Source: Variovorax sp. PAMC28562 (GTDB lineage: Bacteria; Pseudomonadota; Gammaproteobacteria; Burkholderiales; Burkholderiaceae_C). Taken from it: a stretch of 64,000 bases of DNA. Below, in pieces: positions 9,224 to 17,302 of the stretch (within the stretch, counting starts at the first letter, position 1; every line of letters starts with the position of its first letter). The stretch is from assembly GCF_014303735.1 (NCBI RefSeq), contig NZ_CP060296.1:4237501-4301500 (forward strand), read 5' to 3'. The translations under genes were made by a program, and so were the position numbers. Below the pieces are notes generated by a model. It saw only the letters and a list, made by a program, of their open reading frames with translations. It did not search any database and was not told the origin of the DNA.

Positions 9224-10012
9224 ATGACCCTCCTCGACCTCGCGACGGTCCGCGCGTTCGAACAGCGCAGCTTCAACGCGTGGCCTGCGCGCGAGACGGT
9301 GTTCTTCAACGGCTGGCTGTTTCGCATGAGCGGCGGCTATACCAAGCGTGCCAACTCGGTCAACGCTGCCGAGGCGGGCGCATCTTTCGAGGGCGTGCGG
9401 GGCGCGGCGGAAACCTTCTATGCGCAGCATGGACTTCCGACTGTTTTCCGCTTGTCACCGTTGGCGCCGCCAGAGGCCGACCGCGAACTGGCCGATGCCG
9501 GATACGCGTTCTTCGACCCGACGCAGGTGGCACGTGCGACGCTGAGTGCTGCGGCGCCGCACGCATCAGTGAACATCTCGGCCGCACCATCAGCTGACTG
9601 GCTCGATGGCATCGCCGCGGCCAATGGCATCGCGTCGACGAACCACGAACTGCACCACGCCATGGTGCGTTCCATCACGATGCCGAGCGCCTTCGCCACC
9701 TTGCAGGACCACGGTGAGGCCATCGGCTTTGGGCTGGCGGTGCTGGAACGTGGCGCAGTGGGTTTCTACGACATCGTCGTGGCGCCGCACCGACGCCGGC
9801 AGGGTCATGGTCGTATGCTCACCTGCGCACTGATGCAATGGGGCCGCACGAAGGGCGCGGAGTCTGCTTACCTCCAGGTGCGTGAGCAAAACGAAGTCGC
9901 GCGGCGCCTGTATGCCCAGCTCGGGTTCGAAGACTTCTATGGCTACCACTATCGGGTGCCGGACAACCTGTTCGCGCGGCCGGCTTCGGTCCCGCTGGCC
10001 AAAAAGGATTGA
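9224..10012 (+). CDS. GNAT family N-acetyltransferase
   Basis: 262 residues from the ATG at 9224, 13 bp after the SDR stop. The N-terminal half is a degenerate GNAT-like lobe (RSFNAWPARETVFFNGWL). The C-terminal half is a standard GNAT fold with the acetyl-CoA motif VVAPHRRRQGHGRML and the terminal NEVARRLYAQLGFEDFYGYHYR. It transfers an acetyl group to an unknown amine. It lies upstream of the putative selenoprotein gene, 82 bp away, and may share a transcript with it. Confidence 0.85.
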   Translation: MTLLDLATVRAFEQRSFNAWPARETVFFNGWLFRMSGGYTKRANSVNAAEAGASFEGVRGAAETFYAQHGLPTVFRLSPLAPPEADRELADAGYAFFDPTQVARATLSAAAPHASVNISAAPSADWLDGIAAANGIASTNHELHHAMVRSITMPSAFATLQDHGEAIGFGLAVLERGAVGFYDIVVAPHRRRQGHGRMLTCALMQWGRTKGAESAYLQVREQNEVARRLYAQLGFEDFYGYHYRVPDNLFARPASVPLAKKD

Positions 10013-10094
10013 CCCTCGACCCGACCTGCGCCGGCTGCCGTGGCAGGATGACTTGCCCCAGCCCCATCCACCTCTTGAGCCCGGAGTACTGCAG

Positions 10095-11204
10095 ATGATC
10101 CGCATCTTTCACGACACGCGCGAGACTGTGATCTCGGACGCACCACTCACCGACGCGCCAGCCACCGACGCTCTGTGGCTCGACGCAACCCAGATCCACG
10201 ATGCCACCGGCTGGGACTGGAAGCCGCAAGGCCTGTGCCGCGACGACGCCTGCATGCCCGTGCCGCGCAACGCCGACGCGCCAATGGTCGATGGCGACCG
10301 GCTCGATCTTGCCGCCTTCTGGCGCTACGCGGGCTGGCCGGTCGTGCATGACGAGAGCGGCCGCGTGTGGGTGTTCGGCGAAGGCGCCGCCAATCGCGCC
10401 GATGCCCTGAACAGCCTGCAGGCCCCGGACTTCGAGCTACCCGACCTGGAAGGCCGCATGCATCGCCTGTCGGACTTGCGCGGGCAACGAGTATTTCTAA
10501 GCACGTGGGCCTCCTGGTGAGGCTGCAGGTTCGACTTGCCCGTGTGGCAGTCCCTGCATGAAGCGGCCAAAGACCATGGCTTTACCGTACTGGCGATCGC
10601 GCTCGACGAGCCCGAGCCCGCACGGCCCTGGATCGAAGCAGCCGCCCTCACATTCCCATCTCTGATCGATCGCGAGCACCGCGTCGCCGAGCTCTACAAC
10701 CTGGTCAACGTGCCGCAGGCGGTGTGGATCGACGAGACCGGCCGCATGGTGCGTCCGCCCGAGAGCGCCGGCTCGACCGACGGCTTCAACGAGCGCGATC
10801 GAACCACCAATGCATTGCCGGCCGAGGTGCTGGCCCGACGCGCCCGCGCCAAAGCGGCGTACTTCGACGCGGCGCGCGACTGGGCACTGAACGGCGCAGC
10901 CAGCCGCCATGTCATGAGCCCCGACGAAGTGTTGAAGCGCCTGCAAGTTCCCGATGCCGGCATCGCCGAAGCGCACGCGCGCTTCAGGTTAGGACAGGTG
11001 CTGCTGCGCGATGGCCGCGAGGCAGAAGCCAGGGCGCAGTTCGACGCCGCATCGCAACTGCATCCCGACTCGTGGGCGATCTGGCGGCAGCACGCGGAGC
11101 GCGACGCGCGAGGCCTGGCGGCTGGTGCGGACTTCTGGGCACGCCTCGATGCAAGGGCCGACAAGCCGTACTACCCGCCGGCCGATATCCGCGACGGACC
11201 ATGA
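10095..11204 (+). CDS. Thioredoxin-fold (TlpA/AhpC-like) protein, probable selenoprotein with in-frame UGA
   Basis: Read with TGA 10518-10520 as selenocysteine this gives 369 residues with Sec at 142. GGAG precedes the ATG by about 9 bases. Residues 1-112 are an uncharacterised N-terminal part. About 113-260 is a redoxin domain: APDFELPDLEGR, then FLSTWASW-U-G-C-R, and the thioredoxin cis-Pro in NVPQAVWID. Residues 285-345 look TPR-like (AHARFRLGQVLLRDGREAEARAQF). The UGA falls exactly where redoxins have the active-site Cys, both halves are in the same frame, and a SECIS-like hairpin follows at once. The alternative is a nonsense mutation in an ordinary redoxin gene. No sel genes are in the window. 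Confidence 0.82.
10524..10558 (+). promoter_or_regulatory. Bacterial SECIS-like hairpin
   Basis: Three bases after the TGA, TGCAGG (10524-10529) pairs with CCTGCA (10553-10558). Inside it GAC, a bulged T (10536) and TGCC (10537-10540) pair with GGCA-GTC (10546-10552), closing a 5-base CGTGT apical loop. The apical loop is about 20 bases past the UGA and has a G in its second position. Together with the bulged U in the upper stem this matches what SelB-recognised bacterial SECIS elements require. The fold was derived by hand. Confidence 0.72.
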
Positions 11205-11256
11205 CACGTCACGGTACACGCACAACGACTCCGCCGCCGTTGGCGTACCCGCAAAT

Positions 11257-12519
11257 TTACTTGCCAAACAATCCGGTCACGCGCTGCCATGAGCGCAGCA
11301 TCAGGCCCGCGCGTTCCACATCGGCCTGCGCGACCAGCGGGGTTTCTCCGACCTGTTTGCCGTTCGAGCTAGCAACCACCTTGCCGATCACCGCGCCCTT
11401 GGTCACTGGCGCCTCCAGCCCAGGCTTGATCTGCACTGCGGTCTGCACCTTTTGACCGCGCGGCACGGTCACTGTCCATGGTGACCCCAGAACCGCGGGA
11501 ACCGTGTCGGCCTTGCCGAAGTTGACTTTGGCAGCTGTCACCGCCGTGTTGGGCTGGATGGGCGTGGCCTGCTCGAAGTTGGCGAAGCCCCATCCGAGCA
11601 GCGAGCGCGTCTCGTCTGCACGTGCCTTTGCGCTGCTGGTGTTGAGGATCACCGTGATCAGACGCATCCCGTTGCGCTTGGACGACGTGACAAGGCAGTA
11701 ACCCGCTTCCTCGGTGTGGCCGGTCTTCAGTCCGTCGACCGTGGGATCGGTGTAGAGCAGCGCGTTGCGGTTCCCCTGCTTGATGTTGTTGTACTTGAAC
11801 TCACGCTCCGCATAGATCGGATAGAAGTCGGCGCTGTCGCGGATGATGGCGCGCGCCAGGATGGCGAGGTCGCGCGCGGACGACTTGTGCTCCGGAGCGG
11901 GCAGGCCCGTCGCGTTCACGAAATGCGTGTGCGTCATGCCGAGGCGCTGGGCTTCGGCGTTCATGAGCTTGGCGAAGTTCTCCTCGGAGCCGGCCATGTG
12001 CTCGGCGATCGCCTTGGACGCGTCGTTGCCCGACTGGACGATGATGCCGCGCAGGATGTCGATCACCGTGGCCTGGCTGTTGAGCGGCAGGTACATGCAC
12101 GACTCGGTGCTCGATCCGCGGCACCAGGCGTACTCACTGACCGAAACAAGGTCTTCCTTCTTGAGCTTGCCCGATCGAAGCGCCTGCTCGACCAGGAAGC
12201 TGGTCATCATCTTGGTCAGTGACGCCGGCGGCAGCGCTTCATCGGGGTTGTCAGAAGCAAGCACCTCGCCGGAGTCGAAGTCCATCAGCAGCCACGCCTT
12301 GGCGGGCAGCGCCGGTGGGCCGCCGGCCGTACTGGCCTGCGCGGCGACTGACGCCGCCGCAGGCTTGGCGGTCGCCTGCTTCTTGGCAGCTGACGGCTTG
12401 GCGGCGTGGTCCGAGGCCGCGAAGGACGCCGAGTACGGTAGGACGACGCCAGAGGCGATCGCGACAACGATGGAAAGAGCGGAAAGAGCGGAAAGAGCGG
12501 AAAGGCGCATTGTTTGCAT
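11257..12519 (-). CDS. dacA: D-alanyl-D-alanine carboxypeptidase (PBP5/6 type)
   Basis: 420 residues. A signal peptide (about 1-34, cleavage near SASFA) is followed by an Ala/Lys-rich linker and the low-molecular-mass penicillin-binding domain. The active-site Ser100-x-x-Lys103 is in PASLTKMM, the SGN triad at 163-165 and KTG at 265-267. The C-terminal beta domain ends in an amphipathic membrane-anchor-like segment. It trims the terminal D-Ala from peptidoglycan pentapeptides in the periplasm. The signal peptide contains a Leu-Ser-Ala repeat encoded by three perfect 9-bp copies (12472-12498). The gene symbol is by family only; dacC is equally possible. Confidence 0.93.
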   Translation of the reverse strand: MQTMRLSALSALSALSIVVAIASGVVLPYSASFAASDHAAKPSAAKKQATAKPAAASVAAQASTAGGPPALPAKAWLLMDFDSGEVLASDNPDEALPPASLTKMMTSFLVEQALRSGKLKKEDLVSVSEYAWCRGSSTESCMYLPLNSQATVIDILRGIIVQSGNDASKAIAEHMAGSEENFAKLMNAEAQRLGMTHTHFVNATGLPAPEHKSSARDLAILARAIIRDSADFYPIYAEREFKYNNIKQGNRNALLYTDPTVDGLKTGHTEEAGYCLVTSSKRNGMRLITVILNTSSAKARADETRSLLGWGFANFEQATPIQPNTAVTAAKVNFGKADTVPAVLGSPWTVTVPRGQKVQTAVQIKPGLEAPVTKGAVIGKVVASSNGKQVGETPLVAQADVERAGLMLRSWQRVTGLFGK

Positions 12520-12619
12520 GAGTCAGGGGCTTAACGAAATTTGTAGTGAATCGGAGCGTTGGTTTCGATCAGCCTGCATTTTCAGGCCTTGGAATCCACG
12601 ACAGCGGCATTACCGCTGC

Positions 12620-13102
12620 TTAAAAAGGTAACGCCGTGGTTCGCTTGACCGTGTCGAGCACGAAGCTCGTCTTGCAGTCCTGAACACTCGGATGCTTGAG
12701 CAATGTCTCCATCACGAAGCGCGAGTAGTGCGCCATGTCACTCACCATAACGCGAAGCAGGTAGTCCATGTCACCCGTCAGCGAGCTGCATTCGACCACT
12801 TCGGGCCAGGCTTGCACGGATGCGCGAAATGCATCCATCGGGCTGCGCTTGTGCACGGCGGAGTGCTTTTCCAGTCGGACGTTGATGTAGGCCGTGAGTG
12901 CAAGCCCCACGCCCTCAGGATCGAGCAGGGCGACATAGCCCGAGATGACCTTCGATTCCTCGAGGCGCTTCACCCGCCGAAGCGTGGCGGAAGGCGACAG
13001 GTTGACGACCTGTGCGATCTCGTCGTAGGTGGCTCGGCCGCTGGCCTGGAGCACGCGAAGGACGCGCAGGTCGATTTGATCGAGTTCGATTGGTGCAGAC
13101 AT
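12620..13102 (-). CDS. Lrp/AsnC family transcriptional regulator
   Basis: 160 residues from the ATG at 13102; the longer frame would need a TTG at 13132. The N-terminal helix-turn-helix (about residues 5-60; [23 protein letters not shown] spread over two helices) is followed by an alpha-beta RAM/effector domain with [12 protein letters not shown]. It is divergent from hpd-phhA, with two palindromic elements in the intergenic DNA. By position it is likely to regulate aromatic amino-acid catabolism and itself. Confidence 0.9.
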   Translation of the reverse strand: MSAPIELDQIDLRVLRVLQASGRATYDEIAQVVNLSPSATLRRVKRLEESKVISGYVALLDPEGVGLALTAYINVRLEKHSAVHKRSPMDAFRASVQAWPEVVECSSLTGDMDYLLRVMVSDMAHYSRFVMETLLKHPSVQDCKTSFVLDTVKRTTALPF

Positions 13103-13114
13103 CAGCGGTATGTT

Positions 13115-13127
13115 GCAGGATTCCTGC
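13115..13127. promoter_or_regulatory. Palindrome, candidate Lrp-family operator (site 1)
   Basis: GCAGGATTCCTGC is a perfect 13-bp inverted repeat, 13 bp upstream of the Lrp-type regulator's ATG. A related copy with the same arms lies 40 bp away on the hpd side. Repeated arms spaced by about four helical turns suit an oligomeric Lrp/AsnC protein. Confidence 0.55.
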
Positions 13128-13154
13128 GTCAATGCGCAAGCGCAGCGTGAACTT

Positions 13155-13167
13155 GCAGGAAAACTGC
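13155..13167. promoter_or_regulatory. Palindrome, candidate Lrp-family operator (site 2)
   Basis: GCAG-N5-CTGC, preceded like site 1 by TT (TTGCAGGA shared by both). It is 53 bp upstream of the hpd start codon, where it could overlap that promoter. Confidence 0.5.
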
Positions 13168-13220
13168 TTGCCTCATCCTTAGGATTGAATCATCACAAAC
13201 CACCCACTGATGGAGACGGC

Positions 13221-14309
13221 ATGAGCACCGACCTTTTCGACAACCCCATGGGACTGCAAGGCTTCGAGTTCGTCGAGTTCGCCGCGCCCGAGACCAACAC
13301 GCTCGAACCGTTCTTCGAAAAGCTCGGCTTCTCGCTGGTAGCAAAGCACCGCTCGAAGGACGTGGTGCTCTACCGGCAGGGCGATATCAACTTCATCGTG
13401 AACCGCGAGCCGAACAGCCCGGCTGCGTACTTCGCCGCCGAGCACGGCCCGTCTGCCTGCGGGCTGGCATTTCGCGTCAAGGACTCGCACAAGGCTTATG
13501 CCCGTGCGCTCGAACTCGGCGCGCAGCCCATCGAGATTGCCACGGGTCCGATGGAGCTGCGCTTGCCTGCGATCAAAGGCATTGGTGGCGCACCGCTGTA
13601 CTTGATCGACCGCTTCGAAGATGGCAAATCGATCTACGACATCGACTTCGAATTCATCGAAGGCGTCGAACGCCATCCTGTCGGGCACGGGCTCAAGGTG
13701 ATCGATCACCTGACGCACAACGTGTACCGCGGCCGCATGACCTTCTGGGCCAACTTCTACGAAAAGATTTTCAACTTCCGCGAGATCCGCTACTTCGACA
13801 TCCAGGGTGAGTACACAGGCCTCACCTCGAAGGCGCTGACGGCGCCCGACGGCAAGATCCGCATCCCGCTGAATGAGGAATCGTCGAAAGGCTCGGGCCA
13901 GATCGAAGAGTATTTGATGAAGTTCAACGGCGAAGGCATTCAGCACATCGCGCTCTTGAGCGACAACCTCGTCGAGACGATCGACCAGCTCGGCCTTGCC
14001 GGCGTGCCGCTGATGACCGCGCCGAACGACGTCTACTACGAGATGCTGGAGACGCGCTTGCCCGGCCACGGCGAGCCGATCTCGGAGCTGCAGGCGCGCG
14101 GCATCCTGCTGGACGGCACCACAGAGGGCGGGACCCCGCGCCTGCTGTTGCAGATCTTCTCGCAGACGGCCTTCGGTGGCCCGGTGTTCTTCGAGTTCAT
14201 CCAGCGCAAGGGTGACTACAGCGACGGTTTCGGTGAAGGCAATTTCAAGGCGCTGTTCCAGTCGATCGAGCGGGATCAGGTGCGACGCGGCGTGCTGCAA
14301 ACGGCCTGA
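13221..14309 (+). CDS. hpd: 4-hydroxyphenylpyruvate dioxygenase
   Basis: 362 residues from the ATG at 13221. It has two vicinal-oxygen-chelate domains. The iron ligands are visible in the C-terminal one: His163 in VIDHLTHNV, His242 in GIQHIAL and Glu325 in [10 protein letters not shown]. The C-terminal helix region ([17 protein letters not shown]) that closes the active site is intact. It converts 4-hydroxyphenylpyruvate to homogentisate with O2, in the cytoplasm. phhA follows 3 bp downstream, so phenylalanine to tyrosine and the homogentisate step are co-expressed; the transaminase between them is not nearby. Confidence 0.96.
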   Translation: MSTDLFDNPMGLQGFEFVEFAAPETNTLEPFFEKLGFSLVAKHRSKDVVLYRQGDINFIVNREPNSPAAYFAAEHGPSACGLAFRVKDSHKAYARALELGAQPIEIATGPMELRLPAIKGIGGAPLYLIDRFEDGKSIYDIDFEFIEGVERHPVGHGLKVIDHLTHNVYRGRMTFWANFYEKIFNFREIRYFDIQGEYTGLTSKALTAPDGKIRIPLNEESSKGSGQIEEYLMKFNGEGIQHIALLSDNLVETIDQLGLAGVPLMTAPNDVYYEMLETRLPGHGEPISELQARGILLDGTTEGGTPRLLLQIFSQTAFGGPVFFEFIQRKGDYSDGFGEGNFKALFQSIERDQVRRGVLQTA

Positions 14310-14311
14310 AG

Positions 14312-15229
14312 GTGGCGTCCGTGCTTTGCCTCGATACCGCCGCAGTTCAGAGCGCCAAACACGGTCTGGCGGCCGGCGATGCGGGCCAGCCCCGGCGCGC
14401 CGATTGGACCATCGACCAGGGCTGGGAAGCCTATACCGCTGCCGAGCATGGCGTCTGGAAGACCCTGTTCGAACGCCAGTCGAAACTGCTTCCGGGCCGT
14501 GCGTGCGACGAGTTCGTCGAAGGCATGCGCAATCTGCCCATTGGGGCGGATGAGATTCCGGATTTTCGGCGCCTCAGCGACGTGCTGATGAAGAAGACAG
14601 GCTGGCAGGTGGTCGCGGTGCCGGGCCTGGTGCCTGACGAGGTGTTCTTCGAACATCTGGCGCATCGACGATTTCCGGCGGGTCATTTCATCCGCAAGCC
14701 GCACGAACTGGATTACCTGGAGGAGCCCGACGTGTTCCACGACGTGTTCGGCCACGTGCCCATGCTGATGAACCCGGCCATCGCGGACTACATCCAGGCG
14801 TATGGCGAAGGCGGATTGCGCGCGCAAAAGCTCGGCGTGCTCGACAAGCTCGCACGCGTCTACTGGTACACGGTGGAGTTCGGTCTGCTGAAGCAACCGG
14901 ACGGGCTGCGCATCTATGGCGCCGGCATCGCGTCGTCATTGACGGAGACGGCTTTTTCGCTCGACGACGCATCGCCCAATCGCATTGGCTTCAATCTGGA
15001 AAGGGTGATGCGAACCAACTACCGCATCGACGATTTCCAGGAAAGCTACTTCGTCATCGACAACCTGGAGCAGTTGCTGAAGCTCGCGAAGATCGACTTC
15101 GCGCCGCTGTATCAACGCATCGCAGGCCAGCCCGACTTCGATCCGGGCACAGTGCTGGCGAGCGACACCGTGCTCGCACGCGGAACGGGTCGCTACCACG
15201 ACGACAAGCGTAAAAAGGTCGCTGGCTGA
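14312..15229 (+). CDS. phhA: Phenylalanine 4-monooxygenase
   Basis: 305 residues from a GTG start 3 bp after the hpd stop (another GTG at 14321 is possible). It is the bacterial, catalytic-domain-only form of the aromatic amino-acid hydroxylases. The non-haem iron ligands are His143 and His148 in FHDVFGHVP and Glu189 in WYTVEFGL; HELDYLEEPD precedes them. It hydroxylates phenylalanine to tyrosine using tetrahydropterin and O2. A pterin-4a-carbinolamine dehydratase gene (phhB), often adjacent, is not here. Confidence 0.96.
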   Translation: MASVLCLDTAAVQSAKHGLAAGDAGQPRRADWTIDQGWEAYTAAEHGVWKTLFERQSKLLPGRACDEFVEGMRNLPIGADEIPDFRRLSDVLMKKTGWQVVAVPGLVPDEVFFEHLAHRRFPAGHFIRKPHELDYLEEPDVFHDVFGHVPMLMNPAIADYIQAYGEGGLRAQKLGVLDKLARVYWYTVEFGLLKQPDGLRIYGAGIASSLTETAFSLDDASPNRIGFNLERVMRTNYRIDDFQESYFVIDNLEQLLKLAKIDFAPLYQRIAGQPDFDPGTVLASDTVLARGTGRYHDDKRKKVAG

Positions 15230-15473
15230 GTACCGCATCGAGACGAAGGAGAACGCCACGTGGTCGTTTTCTTGAACTGTGAATCGCTGTTGCGAAGGTT
15301 CTGCGAGTGCCCGCCACGAAGCTGCTTCCGGACATTCTCTTTGCGGCGTCGTCCGTCGGCAGAGGGCCTAAAGCGGAAGTTAACCTGCAGCCAACAGAAG
15401 CGTCGAAGGCTGGTGGAGCCCTTCATAATCAATATCTGCCCCCCCCGCTTGTTCGAGACGCCTACCTTTCATC

Positions 15474-15956
15474 ATGGATAAATTCTTGCTGCAACAGCAG
15501 GTGCTGGAACGGCTTGCCGAAGACCTGCTGCAAGCCGAACAGGCCGTACGTGCGGCCCATGAAACGGCGACCCACGAAGAAAACATCGCTGAAAACAAAT
15601 ACGACACATTGGGACTCGAAGCCGCCTACCTGGCCACCGGCCTAGCTCGGCGCGCCGAAGCCATCCGCCAGGCGATGGCCAACTGGCGCCAATTCCGCCC
15701 GCGTCCCTACGACGCCAGCAAAGGCATACAGCTCGGCGCGCTGGTCTGCCTGGTCGATTCCGACGACAAGCAGCAACAGCTCTTTCTCGGCCCGGATGGG
15801 GGCAGCATGAAGTTGGTCAGCGGCGCGCAGGGCGTTCAGGTCCTCAGCAGCGAAGCCCCTTTGGGCAGGGCCATGCTGGGCAAATGCGAGGGTGATGAGG
15901 TGTCGATACAGGTCGCCCCAATCCGACAGCAGTTTGAGGTGCTGCGGGTTCATTAA
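15474..15956 (+). CDS. GreA/GreB-like transcription factor
   Basis: 160 residues. The first 75 form a long heptad-rich helical hairpin with acidic residues near its tip (HEENIAENKYDTLGLEAAY), as in Gre factors. The C-terminal 80 residues (GALVCLVDSDDKQQQLFLGP, LGRAMLGKCEGDEVSI) match the FKBP-like GreA/GreB C-terminal domain that binds the RNA polymerase secondary channel rim. Whether it stimulates transcript cleavage or acts as an anti-pause or inhibitory paralogue is not clear. It stands alone, 244 bp after phhA; that gap shows no gene. Confidence 0.75.
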   Translation: MDKFLLQQQVLERLAEDLLQAEQAVRAAHETATHEENIAENKYDTLGLEAAYLATGLARRAEAIRQAMANWRQFRPRPYDASKGIQLGALVCLVDSDDKQQQLFLGPDGGSMKLVSGAQGVQVLSSEAPLGRAMLGKCEGDEVSIQVAPIRQQFEVLRVH

Positions 15957-16246
15957 GCCGCAAGCAAGCTGATTCCGCATTGGCCGAGGTCAGCAGACGT
16001 GCAGGCGTCGTGAACGTACCGGCTGGCTGGCGAGGTCAGCAGTACTTTGAGACTGGCCACGGGGTCCGACATGACACTGGCGCATGAATGACCGCTGCGT
16101 GGCCAAAGACCGTGAACTCAGGGGGCCGACATCACCGGTAGCAACCGCTGCAAATGCGTCAGTAGACCTGTCGCATAAGGACTGCTTCGGGCCCGAAGCA
16201 GCCATATGAGGCGCACCCAAAACGGAATTTTCGGTGAACAGTCCAA
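15957..16246. other. Gene-free stretch with a perfect 20-bp palindrome
   Basis: No supported gene. A 76-codon frame on the minus strand (15990-16220) has no recognisable domain, signal or ribosome-binding site, and its composition (Ser/Arg/Gln-rich) looks non-coding. The stretch ends in the palindrome at 16182-16201. Confidence 0.5.
16182..16201. repeat. 20-bp perfect palindrome
   Basis: CTGCTTCGGGCCCGAAGCAG is fully self-complementary. It has no T-tract on either side, so it is more like an intergenic hairpin element or remnant than a standard terminator, although it could attenuate transcription arriving from either side. Confidence 0.6.
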
Positions 16247-16567
16247 CTATTCGTACCCGCGCTGTCGAATGGTCGCTTCGGCAACTGACTTCGGTGTAGC
16301 GACTACCGGGGCACTGTCGGTGATACGATTCTTCTCGATGCCCGTGAGAGCAGAACCCTTGAGCGACTCGGCACGTGTAAGCAAAGCGGAAATGCCGGGG
16401 ATGTGAAGCAACACCAAGCCTTCCGAGTTCACCCTTGTTGCCAACTCGGCATACGACCCGGTATCTCCGACTTTCAAATTGATGACTTGAGACATGGTTG
16501 ATCCAACATAAGAGATGGTGAGCGCTACTATCACGACAACGCGGAGCGGAAGGTTTCGTAGGTTCAT
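16247..16567 (-). CDS. Small unidentified exported or membrane-anchored protein
   Basis: 106 residues. A basic N-terminus and hydrophobic core (LPLRVVVIVALTISYVG) form a signal peptide or anchor. The rest is a small soluble domain (INLKVGDTGSYAELATRVNSEG, which splits into two short strands) without recognised family features. Base composition is less GC-rich than the neighbours. No strong ribosome-binding site is seen. It may form a pair with the unknown gene at 16622-17062, 54 bp upstream on the same strand. I do not assign a function. Confidence 0.5.
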   Translation of the reverse strand: MNLRNLPLRVVVIVALTISYVGSTMSQVINLKVGDTGSYAELATRVNSEGLVLLHIPGISALLTRAESLKGSALTGIEKNRITDSAPVVATPKSVAEATIRQRGYE

Positions 16568-16621
16568 GGTTTCAGCGTCTGCTTCTGCTTCTGGCCGAGT
16601 GCAGCCCTATCGGGCCACCGC

Positions 16622-17062
16622 TCAAACTTCCCAATAGTCCAGAAGCGCCGCTGCACAATTAAGCGATTGGGCCTTCTTGAACGCGCTTGAGTTCTCAACC
16701 TCAGAAAAGAAAGGAACACGGTCATCGCCGTCATCACAAAACAGCCCGGTCGTGAATTCGAGCAAGTCCGAATCGGCTGGGAAATAGAGCATCAGGTGAA
16801 GTTGTTCGTAGCCCGCAAACTGGCCGTCCTCGAAGAAACCGAACTGGCGACAAAGATCGACGGTGAACGCTGGCCTCAGCGGTTGAAACTCGAAGTCGCA
16901 AATTCTGACGTCCACAAGTACGTAGTCGGAAGCTCCGGCGACAGGGACCCCCAGATGCTCGCGAAAAGACTTCCAAGCAGTGGCAAGGCTTGGCTGCTGG
17001 AAATTGAATCCAGCATCACTAAGCCTTCGTTCGAGGTCCGATTTTGCGTCAGCAGGTGTCAT
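16622..17062 (-). CDS. Unidentified cytoplasmic protein
   Basis: 146 residues from the ATG at 17062 (MTPADAKSDLERRL). The open frame extends further upstream to 17284, but that part runs through hairpin-rich noncoding DNA and reads as non-protein. The sequence is acidic and soluble, with a balanced aromatic content (FVD and YVLVDVRICDFEFQPL-type strands) that looks like a real protein. It has no recognised motif, signal or transmembrane segment. The lower-GC setting and lack of a family fit recently acquired accessory DNA; an immunity-type or orphan protein is possible but unsupported. Confidence 0.55.
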   Translation of the reverse strand: MTPADAKSDLERRLSDAGFNFQQPSLATAWKSFREHLGVPVAGASDYVLVDVRICDFEFQPLRPAFTVDLCRQFGFFEDGQFAGYEQLHLMLYFPADSDLLEFTTGLFCDDGDDRVPFFSEVENSSAFKKAQSLNCAAALLDYWEV

Positions 17063-17112
17063 TGATGTGGTGTTGCGGATGAAGGTTTTAACGGGATCGC
17101 GTGTAGCCACGA

Positions 17113-17185
17113 ATGTCCGGTTTTGGCCCGATTGCGGACATAGGCCGAGCAACAGTGTAGGTCCGCTTCGCGCCGCAAAGCGGAC
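17113..17185. repeat. Two consecutive GTCCG-armed hairpins
   Basis: ATGTCCG (17113-17119) pairs with CGGACAT (17135-17141), and GTCCGCTT (17161-17168) pairs with AAGCGGAC (17178-17185). The arms share GTCCG, so the two hairpins look like copies of one short intergenic element. The 240 bp between the unknown gene and the VWA gene otherwise shows no gene. Confidence 0.55.
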
Positions 17186-17302
17186 ATCGAAGGCAGCGTC
17201 GTACGGAACCACGGCGGCCAGCAGTCGGCAAGGCGGCAGACGAGTTGATGGCACCGATCGACAGAACCGAACGTGAGCGGCCATCCGAGCCGCCTCATCG
17301 AC

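Noticed and set aside
10521..11204. A separate gene starting after the TGA at 10518
   Set aside because: The sequence after the TGA is in the same frame and completes the redoxin fold; no ribosome-binding site or good start codon is seen for an independent gene.
15990..16220. 76-codon minus-strand frame
   Set aside because: No domain, no ribosome-binding site, Ser/Arg/Gln-rich composition; it includes half of a DNA palindrome.
17063..17284. Upstream extension of the unknown gene at 16622
   Set aside because: It passes through two DNA hairpins and reads as Cys/Arg/Pro-rich non-protein sequence; the ATG at 17062 gives a sensible start.
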